Shown: piece after piece, positions 1 to 8,700 of the stretch
How the letters are laid out: the number at the start of each line of letters is the position of its first letter
Numbering within the stretch: position 1 is the first letter of the stretch
Origin: Flectobacillus rivi
GTDB lineage: Bacteria > Bacteroidota > Bacteroidia > Cytophagales > Spirosomataceae
DNA: 64,000 nt
Direction: 5' to 3'
Assembly: GCF_030056655.1 (NCBI RefSeq)
Contig: NZ_JASHIE010000023.1
Coordinates: 1 to 64,000, forward strand
Made by a program: the position numbers and the translations under genes
The notes under the pieces: generated by a model
The model's database searches: none
What the model was told of the DNA's origin: nothing
The model's input: the letters and a program-made list of their open reading frames with translations, nothing else

Positions 1-132
1 GTACGCCAAGAAACAGATCTATGGATGAGGGATTATAATTTCGTTCGTCCACATGTCTCTTTGGGTGGTATGAGCCCAGTAGATTATAGAATGAAAAAAC
101 AGAACACCCTTCTTGGGCTGAGTGTAGCGTAG
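1..132 (+). pseudogene. C-terminal tail of an IS3-type transposase (partial at window edge)
   Basis: The frame is open from base 1 and stops at 130-132. It ends with the pattern YNFVRPHVSLGG followed by SPVDYR, the typical end of the DDE integrase core of IS3/IS481-type transposases (YN..RPH.SL.G.SP..Y). Only 43 residues are inside the window, so I cannot tell whether the upstream part is intact. It is labelled a fragment only because of the edge. Confidence 0.75.
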
Positions 133-153
133 CGGAACGAAGCCCAAGAAGGG
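107..153. terminator. 13-bp perfect hairpin after transposase
   Basis: Arms CCCTTCTTGGGCT (107-119) and its exact complement (141-153) flank a 21-nt loop containing the transposase stop codon. A second hairpin (158-167 with 178-187, 10 bp, followed by ATTTTT) lies directly downstream. Together they look like a transcription stop at the IS end. Confidence 0.6.
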
Positions 154-249
154 TTAAATACATAATCAAAACAATCAGATTATGTATATTTTTAAACTGT
201 ACTAAAAATGGGAAGCCGACAAAAAGACTGCTTTAAGTAAATTTTTTAG

Positions 250-615
250 CTATTTAGTGAATTTTATATACTTTCTTATCACAAGAAATATAATTCGATA
301 AATAGTTTAAATGAAAATAGAAACATAGATAATTTACTAGAATTAATAGATCTATTAAAAGTAAGAACACCTACATATATTGGTAAAAATAATATTTTCT
401 GTTAGGTTTCATTCTTAACAGGATGGTACATTAAAAGCCCAGAAACGACTATAAATTGGGAATTACTTTTAAATTTTGAAGACTGGCTATTTAACCAGAA
501 TAAGTGGGGTAAATTATCTGCCTCTTGGTATAATCTTATAAATTATTATAGCACAGATGAATACAAAGCATTAAGTTTATTTGTTAAGAAATTTGAGCAA
601 TATTTAGACTCTTAA
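250..615 (+). pseudogene. Broken short gene, possibly of an immunity-protein-like family
   Basis: One frame reads from 250 to the stop at 613-615 with a single in-frame TAG at 403-405 and no usable ATG at the 5' end. The translation contains a segment ELIDLLKVRTPTYIG, then after the stop a Trp/Tyr-rich stretch (NWELLLNFEDWLFNQ). The first part resembles the 'LI..RP.MYIG' opening of small orphan proteins often found near polymorphic toxins. That family link is weak. The missing start plus the nonsense codon make this a relic. Confidence 0.4.
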
Positions 616-639
616 AATAAATGGCTATTTCCTCTTACT

Positions 640-1015
640 GCGACAGCACCTTCATACCATACTCTGCTTTTCAAAAAAATCATCAATGATATTCAAATCA
701 TTCAGTTGAAAAATCCTTCCCAAAAGATGTTTTTGTGAAAAATAACGTGAGCATTTCTGCATTTGTCGACAAGTCGTAGTCTGTACGGAACACATGCGGG
801 AGATTTTCGCCAATCACAAGAATATCATTCTCGTTGAAAACACTGATATTATCACCCACAATTAATGTCCCTAAACCTTTTACGATATAGCTGATTTGCA
901 TTTCTTCGTGTTGGTGCAACTGTTCATAGAAAGCCACACCTGTGTCTTCTTGGTAGATGAGGGCATCTTTCTCCGATTTGGGAAGTTTAAAGGGTAAAAC
1001 CTCCATTTTAGGCAA
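640..1015 (-). pseudogene. Broken AraC-type regulator (N-terminal cupin domain remains)
   Basis: An intact 105-residue reading frame (1015 down to 698) encodes the cupin-like AraC sensor domain (HQHEEMQISYIVKG, ENDILVIGENLPHVF), whose full family members are near 290 residues with a C-terminal double HTH. Past the stop the similarity continues in other frames: a segment LNDLNIIDDFF, then after another shift KAEYGMKVLSQ, the linker region normally preceding the HTH. At least two frameshifts and a stop are therefore present, and the HTH is missing. It is divergent from the arabinose-related gene cluster starting at 1304 and may once have regulated it (inference). Confidence 0.75.
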
Positions 1016-1303
1016 ATATTAACTATTTATTAAAAAAATTAGGAGATAAAGGGTAATATAGTCCCATTAACGGTTAATTATAGCAAATGGTTGGGCTCAA
1101 ATTTTTACTAAATTTGTTTCTGAACAAATCAAAATTTTATAAGTCTTTATAGCATAATTTGCCCTTATGTTATTTTTTCATTACCACATGATGATAGACT
1201 TATAGGCATTTGATAACACTAAGATGCACGCTTGCTTGGTATTATGCACCAACCTTTCTACGCACGCCCCTAATCTTGTATATCATAACTAGCACTTTTC
1301 ACT

Positions 1304-3559
1304 ATGAAAAAGTTACACAAAACAATTTGTGTCATTCTGACACTTTTTTTGGGTATTATGCATTCGTTTGCCCAAGGAACGTTGGCTGAGTATAAGAAAT
1401 CAATTGCTATTGATTCTTTATTCAAGAATAAAATTTATAACACTCCCAAGGTTTTTCGATGGGTCGGAAACGACTACTTCTGGTATATCAATCCGATTGC
1501 TAAAGGCAAGGAATATTGGGTATTTGATACTCAACAACAAAAGCAACATCTTGCATTTGACCACAGCCGATTGGCTACTTCGCTAAGTAAAGTGCTCGGA
1601 AAAGAAGTGTCTCCTTATCAGCTTTCTCTCGACAGTTTAGAATTCAACAAGGATTTTTCGATTTTGACATTTGTTGCTGAAAATCAAAAGATTGTCTGCA
1701 ATTTAACGTCTTACCAATTTACCAAAATTAATCCAAGCCAAGCTAAATCATTGCTGAACAATAATTACTGGGGAAACTTTTTTGATGAAAGAAGCAACAA
1801 ACCTGTAGTTTCTCCCGATTCAAGTTATACGGCGTTTATCAAAAATGATAATTTGTTTGTTAGAAATCGTAAAACAAAAGAAGAGATTCAGTTGAGTTAT
1901 GATGGGTCGAAAGGCTTTTACTATTCATCCTATTTGCAATGGTCGCCCAATAGCCAACAAATAATGGCGTACAAAGTAAGAAATGGGGAAGACCATAAAA
2001 TTTACTTTGTTGAATCAAGTCCAACTGACCAACTACAACCCAAATTGCAAAGCCGTGATTACCTCAAACCTGGCGACCAGCTGCCTTTCAAAAGTCCACA
2101 ATTGTTTACGATTGCTACCAAAAAACACATTGCCATCTCAACAGAGCTTTTTCAAGAGCAATATTTTTTGGGAAGATTTGAGTGGAAAGACGACAACAGC
2201 GGATTTACTTTTGAATATAATCAAAGAGGCCACCAAGTTTACAGAGTTCTAGAAGTCAATGCCAATGACGGAAAAGTAAAGGCGTTGGTTGAAGAAACGA
2301 GTCCAACCTTCATAGAATACAGCGCCAAGAAATACAGATACGATGTGAAAAATAGCCAAGAGATTATCTGGACATCTGAGCGTGATGGCTGGAACCATTT
2401 GTATCTATATGACGCCAAAACGGGGAAAGTAAAGACTCAGATTACAAAGGGGCTTTGGCCAGTACGAAAAGTGATAAAAGTAGATGAAAAGCTACGTCAA
2501 ATTTACTTTACAGCTAGTGGCTTAGACAGCGATCAAGACCCATATCTGATTCACTATTGCAGCATTGACTTTGATGGTAAAAATTTTAAACGTCTCACTA
2601 CTGAAAATGGCAACCATACCTTGACTTTTTCTCCTGATTATCAAAGTTATATTGATCAATATTCAAGAGTGGATTTACCGCCTGTTACACTATTCAAAAG
2701 CGTAAAAGATGCTAAAGTAAACATTGTTTTACAACAGGCAGATATTACTGATTTGAAACAAACGGGATGGAATATGCCTGAAGTTTTTGCGGCAAAAGGC
2801 AGAGACGGTAAGACCGATATTTGGGGTGTGATTGTTCGTCCTACGTCATTTGACCCTAAACGTAGCTATCCAGTTATCGAATACATTTACGCTGGTCCAC
2901 ATGATTCGTTTGTTCCAAAATCATTTCAACCAAATTTCTGGGGAATGTCGGCTTTGGCTGAATTAGGCTTTATTGTGGTTCAAATTGACGGCATGGGTAC
3001 ATCCAATCGTTCAAAAGCTTTCCATGATGTTTGTTGGAAAAACTTGAAAGATGCAGGTTTCCCTGATCGGAAATTATGGATACAAGCAGCCGCAGCAAAA
3101 TACCCTTACATCGACGCCACCAAAGTAGGAATTCATGGAACATCAGCAGGAGGGCAAAATGCTGGTGCAGCCTTGGTTTTCAACTCTGACTTTTATCAAG
3201 TGGCTGTTTCTTCATGTGGGTGTCATGACAACCGCATGGATAAAATGTGGTGGAATGAGCTTTGGATGGGATATCCAATAGGACCTCATTATGAAGCCAG
3301 TTCGAATGTAGTCAATGCTGCACAGTTGAAGGGGCATCTTATGCTAATTCTGGGTGAAGTAGATGATAACGTAGATCCTGCATCTACCATGCAATTTGCC
3401 AATGCGTTGATTAAGGCGAACAAAAACTTTGAATTAGTGACCATTCCGGGTATGGGTCACTCAGCAGGAGGGGAATTCGGCGAACGCAAGCGTAAGGATT
3501 ATTTTGTACAACATTTATTAGGGGTAACGCCTCCGACGTGGGATAAAATTTACAAATAA
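1304..3559 (+). CDS. S9 family prolyl-type peptidase (DPP-IV-like), secreted
   Basis: A 751-residue protein with a signal peptide (first ~23 residues, ending SFAQ), a beta-propeller DPP-IV N-terminal region (~40-500) and an alpha/beta-hydrolase domain (~510-751). The visible triad is Ser614 in GTSAGG, Asp687 in EVDDNVDP and His719 in GMGHS. Family members cleave after proline (or similar residues) near the N-terminus of peptides, in the periplasm or at the surface. The nucleophile elbow GTSAGG differs from the commoner GWSYGG, so specificity may differ from classical DPP-IV. It starts a tight run: the next gene begins 3 nt after its stop and encodes a beta-L-arabinofuranosidase, which points to joint attack on a proline-rich glycosylated protein. 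Confidence 0.88.
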   Translation: MKKLHKTICVILTLFLGIMHSFAQGTLAEYKKSIAIDSLFKNKIYNTPKVFRWVGNDYFWYINPIAKGKEYWVFDTQQQKQHLAFDHSRLATSLSKVLGKEVSPYQLSLDSLEFNKDFSILTFVAENQKIVCNLTSYQFTKINPSQAKSLLNNNYWGNFFDERSNKPVVSPDSSYTAFIKNDNLFVRNRKTKEEIQLSYDGSKGFYYSSYLQWSPNSQQIMAYKVRNGEDHKIYFVESSPTDQLQPKLQSRDYLKPGDQLPFKSPQLFTIATKKHIAISTELFQEQYFLGRFEWKDDNSGFTFEYNQRGHQVYRVLEVNANDGKVKALVEETSPTFIEYSAKKYRYDVKNSQEIIWTSERDGWNHLYLYDAKTGKVKTQITKGLWPVRKVIKVDEKLRQIYFTASGLDSDQDPYLIHYCSIDFDGKNFKRLTTENGNHTLTFSPDYQSYIDQYSRVDLPPVTLFKSVKDAKVNIVLQQADITDLKQTGWNMPEVFAAKGRDGKTDIWGVIVRPTSFDPKRSYPVIEYIYAGPHDSFVPKSFQPNFWGMSALAELGFIVVQIDGMGTSNRSKAFHDVCWKNLKDAGFPDRKLWIQAAAAKYPYIDATKVGIHGTSAGGQNAGAALVFNSDFYQVAVSSCGCHDNRMDKMWWNELWMGYPIGPHYEASSNVVNAAQLKGHLMLILGEVDDNVDPASTMQFANALIKANKNFELVTIPGMGHSAGGEFGERKRKDYFVQHLLGVTPPTWDKIYK

Positions 3560-3562
3560 GAT

Positions 3563-5938
3563 ATGAAGAACTTCAAAAAAATTATAACAACAGGTGTACT
3601 GACTGCTTTTGCAACCGTTGGGATTGCCCAAAACTATGTGCCCGAAACATCTCTGAGTGCTACCAAAATGAAGGTAAACTTGGCAGTTCCCGTAAAGGCA
3701 CACGCCTTTAACATCGGCGATGTAACGCTAAAAGAAAGCATTTTCGCCAAAGCTATGGAGGCGGATGTAAAATACCTCAAAGAAATCGACCCCGACAGGT
3801 TACTATCGCAGTTTAGAACTAACGCTGGTCTGAAAGCCAAAGGTGAAAAGTATGGCGGTTGGGAAAATGACGGTTTGGCTGGACATACTTTGGGACATTA
3901 TTTGTCAGCTTGCTCGATGTATTACGCTGGTACGAAAGATAAGTTTTTTTTAGACAGAGTAAATTATATCGTCAAAGAATTGGCTGAATGCCAAAAAGCC
4001 AGAGGCACAGGCTATGTGGGGGCGATTCCGAATGAGGATGTCATTTTTTATAAAGTTATGTTAGGAAATATCCAAACGGGAGGCTTTGGTCTCAACGGCG
4101 GTTGGGCTCCTTGGTACACCATTCATAAGGTAATGGCAGGTTTGTTAGATGCTAATCTTTATTGCAATAGCGACGAAGCTCTTCGTGTGGAAAAAGGCAT
4201 GGCAGATTGGACCGACAACGTATTGAAGGGATTGAATTATGACCAAGTTCAAAAAATGCTTCGTTGCGAATATGGTGGCATGGCTGAGGCTTTGGTTAAT
4301 ACGTATGCACTTACAGGTGAGAAAAAATACCTTGATTTATCGGAGCGATTCCATGATAATTTTTTGATGGATTCTTTAGAAGTAAAAGTAAATGCTTTAC
4401 AAGGCAAACACTCCAATACCAATATTCCTAAAGTGATTGGCTCGATAAGACGCTACGAACTTACAGGCAATAAAAAGGACTTTACCGCTGCTGATTTCCT
4501 ATGGGATATTGTCATTAATCATCATACGTATGCACCTGGCGGTAATGGAAATTACGAGTATTTTGGCAGAAATGACCAGTTAAATCATGCCTTAACCGAC
4601 AATACGATGGAAACCTGTGCCACTTATAATATGCTCAAATTAACCGAGCATTTATTTACGGTACAGCCCAAAGCCAATTATATGGATTATTACGAAAGAG
4701 CCTTGTACAACCATATTTTAGCTTCGCAAAACCGCAAAGATGGTATGTCATGTTATTTTATGCCTTTGCGTATGGGTACGAAAAAAGAATTTAGCGACCA
4801 GTTCAATACCTTCACTTGTTGCGTTGGCACAACGTTGGAAAGTCATGTAAAATATACCCAAGGTATTTATAATAAAGGCGTTGATGGTAGTTTGTATGTA
4901 AACTTGTTTATTCCTTCTGAACTGACTTGGCAAGAGAAAAACCTGAAAGTTTCCTTAGATACACAAATGCCTAAATCAGAATCATTTACCTTAACAATCA
5001 ATACAGAAAAAAGCCAAAATTTTGCTATCAAAGTACGTAAACCGTATTGGTTAAAAGGCAATTTTATCGTTAAAATCAATAATAAAATTGAAAAAAATGT
5101 AGCTGTCAACGAAGAAGGTTATATCGTTTTGACGAAAGAATGGAAGAATAATGACAACATACAAATTTCGTTGCCTATGGGTATTCATGCCATGTCGTTA
5201 CCTGATAATCAAAACCGTATGACGTTCTTTTATGGACCAATTGCCTTGGCTGGCGATTTAGGAAAAAGTGAGCCAGACCCTACCAACGGAACACCAGTTT
5301 TTGTAACCAGTGCCGCCACCGCCGATAAATGGATTAAAGTGAAAAATCTTGATAATCTTACCTTTACAAGCAGTAATACGGGTAAACCCAATGATGTAAA
5401 TTTCAAACCATTCTACGAATTTACGGACGATTACTACAGTGTTTACTGGGATGTATTTACGCCTGAGAAATGGACTGTACAACAAAAGGTATATCAAGAA
5501 GAAAAACTACAAGCTAAGTTGTTGGCCGACAGAACAGTTGATGTGCTAAGAATTGGCGAAATGCAACCCGAAAGAGACCATAACCTTACAGGTGAAAATC
5601 TCCGATCGGGCGAAGACCACACGCGCAAATACACAACGGCGGATAACGGAGGCTATATCTCATTTACTTTAAAGGTAGACGAAAACCTTACGAATAATCT
5701 CATTTTGACATATTGGGGAATGGATAACCGTGGGAGAATATTTCATGTGTTGGTGGATGGTCAGAAAGTGGCAGAAGTTGATGTCAACAAGTATAAGTTG
5801 AGTCAGTTTTACGACATCAATTACACTATTCCAAAAGAACTTACACAAGGAAAGAAATCTGTAGTGGTAAAACTTCAGGCTATTCCCAATAATCAGGTAG
5901 GACCTATTTATGGTGTTCGCATCGTGAAAGAAAAATAA
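3563..5938 (+). CDS. Beta-L-arabinofuranosidase, GH146-type (DUF1680 clan)
   Basis: A 791-residue secreted protein (signal peptide ends near GIAQ). The (alpha/alpha)-barrel shows GGWENDGLAGHTLGHYLS (about residues 93-110) and a cysteine-cluster signature: Glu350 and Cys352 in METCATYN, and the Cys419-Cys420 pair in TCCVGTTLES. In the related GH127 enzyme HypBA1 the equivalent Glu and three Cys bind zinc, and one Cys is the nucleophile. The TCCVGT form and overall length match GH146 better than GH127. A beta-sandwich C-terminal half follows. Expected reaction: release of L-arabinose from beta-L-arabinofuranosides such as those on hydroxyproline-rich proteins or pectin side chains. It lies between the S9 peptidase (3 nt) and a GH51 enzyme (44 nt), clearly one operon. 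Confidence 0.82.
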   Translation: MKNFKKIITTGVLTAFATVGIAQNYVPETSLSATKMKVNLAVPVKAHAFNIGDVTLKESIFAKAMEADVKYLKEIDPDRLLSQFRTNAGLKAKGEKYGGWENDGLAGHTLGHYLSACSMYYAGTKDKFFLDRVNYIVKELAECQKARGTGYVGAIPNEDVIFYKVMLGNIQTGGFGLNGGWAPWYTIHKVMAGLLDANLYCNSDEALRVEKGMADWTDNVLKGLNYDQVQKMLRCEYGGMAEALVNTYALTGEKKYLDLSERFHDNFLMDSLEVKVNALQGKHSNTNIPKVIGSIRRYELTGNKKDFTAADFLWDIVINHHTYAPGGNGNYEYFGRNDQLNHALTDNTMETCATYNMLKLTEHLFTVQPKANYMDYYERALYNHILASQNRKDGMSCYFMPLRMGTKKEFSDQFNTFTCCVGTTLESHVKYTQGIYNKGVDGSLYVNLFIPSELTWQEKNLKVSLDTQMPKSESFTLTINTEKSQNFAIKVRKPYWLKGNFIVKINNKIEKNVAVNEEGYIVLTKEWKNNDNIQISLPMGIHAMSLPDNQNRMTFFYGPIALAGDLGKSEPDPTNGTPVFVTSAATADKWIKVKNLDNLTFTSSNTGKPNDVNFKPFYEFTDDYYSVYWDVFTPEKWTVQQKVYQEEKLQAKLLADRTVDVLRIGEMQPERDHNLTGENLRSGEDHTRKYTTADNGGYISFTLKVDENLTNNLILTYWGMDNRGRIFHVLVDGQKVAEVDVNKYKLSQFYDINYTIPKELTQGKKSVVVKLQAIPNNQVGPIYGVRIVKEK

Positions 5939-5982
5939 GCCCTTATCGAAATTATTGATGTAGCCGTTAGAAAACAATTGTC

Positions 5983-8313
5983 ATGAAAAATTACCTGAAA
6001 AATATATTTTCTGCCTTGTTGCTTCTCCTCAACATAGGCACTTTACAAGCTCAACAAATAGCATTATCGACACCAAAAGGTGGTGATGTTAAAAAGAATG
6101 GATGGGAAAAAGAGTATTGGAGCAAAAAAGAAAATTATTCGGATGCTCCTTCGAGTCGTTTCAATACCCAAACCTTGCTTATCAAGGCTGATACATTAGG
6201 TGTCAATCGTTGGTATAAAAAAATCAATATCAAGCCTTATGCCACTTATCTTATTACAGGATACATCAAAACAGAAAACGTAATAGGTGAAAATGCCAAC
6301 GCTGGTGCGGGCTTTAGATTGGGCAATTTTGCTTTTAGCAACGACCGTATCTTTAAAGGCTCTACGGCATGGACGTATGTAGAAATGAAGTTTTATTCGG
6401 GTGGTGACGACAGCGTATTGTTGGAATGTTTACTTGGAAAAAATGGAACAGCCAAAGGAAGTGTCTATTTCGACAACTTTTTTATCAAAGAATTGAGTGC
6501 CAAGGTTCTTAAACCAAGTGTCGTATTGAATATGACACAGAAAAAAGAGCCTATGTCGCCTTATTTATATGGACAGTTTATCGAGCACATGGGCAAATGT
6601 ATCTATGGCGGTATTTGGGCCGAAATGCTCGAAGATAGGAAGTTTTACTATACGCCCAATGGTAAAAAATCGCCTTGGAAAGTTAATATTGATACCACAA
6701 CCATTACCCAAGATAAGAGCCATAGTTTTGCTAAAAGAGCCTTGCCCGTGTTGTCGTTTTCAGGCAAAAACTTAGTCCTTTCGCAAGAAAATTTAGCGGT
6801 TTTTGCTAACAAAAATTATGAAGGAAGATTAGTTTTCAGTGCTGATAAAACGGTTAAAAAAGTAACAGTTGCTTTGGTGACAGAAACGGAACGTTCGGAA
6901 AAAAGCTTTGATGTTCCTGCAGAACCATTCCAGAAAATTCCTTTTACGCTTACGTCTAAAGCCAATACAAACAATGCTACCTTAGAAATTACTTTTACAG
7001 GCGAAGGAAAAGTGACTCTTGCCGCAGCATCTTTAATGCCCGACGACAACGTACAAGGCTATAGAAAAGATGTATTACAATTGATGAAAGAACTCAATTC
7101 GCCCATTTACAGATGGCCCGGCGGAAACTTTGTTTCGGGCTACGACTGGAAAGATGGCATTGGCGACGCAGACAAACGCCCAACTAAATACGAAAGAGCT
7201 TGGAATGGCCTGGAATACAACGATGTGGGTATTCATGAGTTTATGAATTTGTGTAAATTACTCAATACCGAAGCCTACATTGCCGTAAACACGGGCTTGG
7301 GTACAGCCGAAATGGCGGCCGAAGAAGTGGAGTATTTCAATGGAGGTATCAACACTAAAATGGGAAAATGGAGAGCCGAAAACGGACACACAGAACCTTA
7401 TAAAATCAAACTTTGGGCGGTAGGAAACGAAATGTTTGGCGATTGGCAATTGGGTTATATGCCTATCGAAAAGTATGTTGTCAAACACAACGAAGTAGCA
7501 AAAGCCATGTGGAAAGTTGACCCCTCTATCGAATTGGTTGCCGTTGGTGCAGTAGGAAAATGGAATGATATGATGTACACGCACACAAGCGACAATATGA
7601 CTTTTATCAGCGAACATTTTTATCGCCAAGACTGGCACGCAGGAGGTCTTTTGACGCACGTAAAGCAAATAGCTGATGCCATTAGAGAAGTAGCCGACGA
7701 ACACCGCAGATGCAGAAAAGAAATAACCCAATTGAAAGGCAAAAATGTCAAAATTGCTTTAGACGAATGGAATTATTGGTATGGCCCACACGACTACGGA
7801 TTGTTGGGTACTAAATTCTACCTACGTGATGCCTTGGGTATTGCGGCTGGCCTAAACGAATTTACCCGCCAATCGGATATTTACTACATGGCAAATTATG
7901 CCCAAACAGTTAATGTTATTGGTGCTATCAAAACCACCAAAACCGACGCTTGGCTCGAAGGTACAGGGCTTGTTTTAAAGCTTTACCGCAACGAGTTTGG
8001 CACAATTCCCGTGACAATCGAAGGTTCACCACAGCCTTTAGACGTAGCTGCAACGCTTACCGAAGATGGCAAATACCTTACGGTGTCGGTAATCAATGCT
8101 ACGCACCAAGTTTATCCTTTGAAGTTGGCCTTCAAGCAAGGAAAGGTAGCTGCTGAAGGTACACGCTTTACAGTTTCGGGAGCTAATGATATGATTTACA
8201 ACAACAAAGACGCTAAAAATAACATTAGCATCCACGAAGAAAAAGTATCTCTTATAAACAATACACTCATCGTTCCGAAAGAAAGTGCCGCTGTTTACAA
8301 GTTTGCACTTTAA
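5983..8313 (+). CDS. GH51 alpha-L-arabinofuranosidase, secreted
   Basis: A 776-residue protein with signal peptide (ends LQAQ), an N-terminal carbohydrate-binding-like beta-sandwich (~30-170), a (beta/alpha)8 barrel and a C-terminal beta domain. Catalytic residues are visible: acid/base Glu483 in WAVGNEMFGDW and nucleophile Glu595 in ALDEWNYWYG. GH51 enzymes remove alpha-1,2/1,3/1,5-linked L-arabinofuranose. In the extensin arabinoside the terminal alpha-1,3-arabinose would be a natural target ahead of the beta-linked residues removed by the GH146 and GH127 neighbours (inference). The gene ends at a strong terminator (8317-8353). Confidence 0.92.
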   Translation: MKNYLKNIFSALLLLLNIGTLQAQQIALSTPKGGDVKKNGWEKEYWSKKENYSDAPSSRFNTQTLLIKADTLGVNRWYKKINIKPYATYLITGYIKTENVIGENANAGAGFRLGNFAFSNDRIFKGSTAWTYVEMKFYSGGDDSVLLECLLGKNGTAKGSVYFDNFFIKELSAKVLKPSVVLNMTQKKEPMSPYLYGQFIEHMGKCIYGGIWAEMLEDRKFYYTPNGKKSPWKVNIDTTTITQDKSHSFAKRALPVLSFSGKNLVLSQENLAVFANKNYEGRLVFSADKTVKKVTVALVTETERSEKSFDVPAEPFQKIPFTLTSKANTNNATLEITFTGEGKVTLAAASLMPDDNVQGYRKDVLQLMKELNSPIYRWPGGNFVSGYDWKDGIGDADKRPTKYERAWNGLEYNDVGIHEFMNLCKLLNTEAYIAVNTGLGTAEMAAEEVEYFNGGINTKMGKWRAENGHTEPYKIKLWAVGNEMFGDWQLGYMPIEKYVVKHNEVAKAMWKVDPSIELVAVGAVGKWNDMMYTHTSDNMTFISEHFYRQDWHAGGLLTHVKQIADAIREVADEHRRCRKEITQLKGKNVKIALDEWNYWYGPHDYGLLGTKFYLRDALGIAAGLNEFTRQSDIYYMANYAQTVNVIGAIKTTKTDAWLEGTGLVLKLYRNEFGTIPVTIEGSPQPLDVAATLTEDGKYLTVSVINATHQVYPLKLAFKQGKVAAEGTRFTVSGANDMIYNNKDAKNNISIHEEKVSLINNTLIVPKESAAVYKFAL

Positions 8314-8316
8314 TTT

Positions 8317-8360
8317 TTGCCTGCCTTGGGTTTTTATGACTCAAGGCAGGCAATTGGTTT
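8317..8360 (+). terminator. Terminator after the peptidase-GH146-GH51 operon
   Basis: A perfect 12-bp stem (TTGCCTGCCTTG at 8317-8328 with its complement at 8342-8353) is followed by TTGGTTTTT. It begins four bases after the GH51 stop codon and closes the first transcription unit. Confidence 0.8.
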
Positions 8361-8368
8361 TTAAGAAA

Positions 8369-8574
8369 ATGAGCAAGATATTTTTATTGATACTCCTGTT
8401 TATATTTTCGTCGATATAGGCACAAAAAAGCCCTTTGATTTGTATCGAAATGAAAGCTCAGCTTTGGTTTTAAAAGTTGGCAAGAACCAAAAACTTTATC
8501 AAGCTTTTGGCACAAATAACCTATTTGAACTTGCCATTACCGACGGTAATTCTTCTTTGGGAAAGTCATTCTAA
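8369..8574 (+). pseudogene. Relic of a secreted protein, possibly a glycoside hydrolase
   Basis: An ATG at 8369 opens a signal-peptide-like sequence (MSKIFLLILLFIFSSI) that hits TAG at 8417-8419. After a frame change, codons from about 8431 to the stop at 8572-8574 read FDLYRNESSALVLKVG then QKLYQAFG. The pattern 'aLvLkv...kLYq..fG' recalls the N-terminus of GH36 alpha-galactosidases, but it is too short for certainty. One nonsense codon, one frameshift and loss of nearly all the protein indicate a degraded gene within the sugar locus. The remaining 8575-8700 shows nothing recognisable. Confidence 0.4.
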
Positions 8575-8700
8575 CCAAAAAAATAGATGACAAATGTAAT
8601 GAAATAGTCATTCGTTTAGTGGATTAGCAATATCCTGTGCAGGTTACACTTCATTACGAAACATTTTATAGGGCTGTTTATCTCTAAAACTTAACGCATT

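Larger units (their letters stand above)
1..221 (+). mobile_element. Right end of an IS3-like insertion sequence (partial)
   Basis: After the transposase stop come two hairpins and then the sequence around 198-221, which ends in GCCGACA. Read inward from 221 it begins TGTCGGCTTCCC, the TG...CA end expected for IS3-family elements. The left end lies outside the window, so the terminal repeat cannot be confirmed. The broken genes immediately to the right fit an insertion-damaged neighbourhood. Confidence 0.5.
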
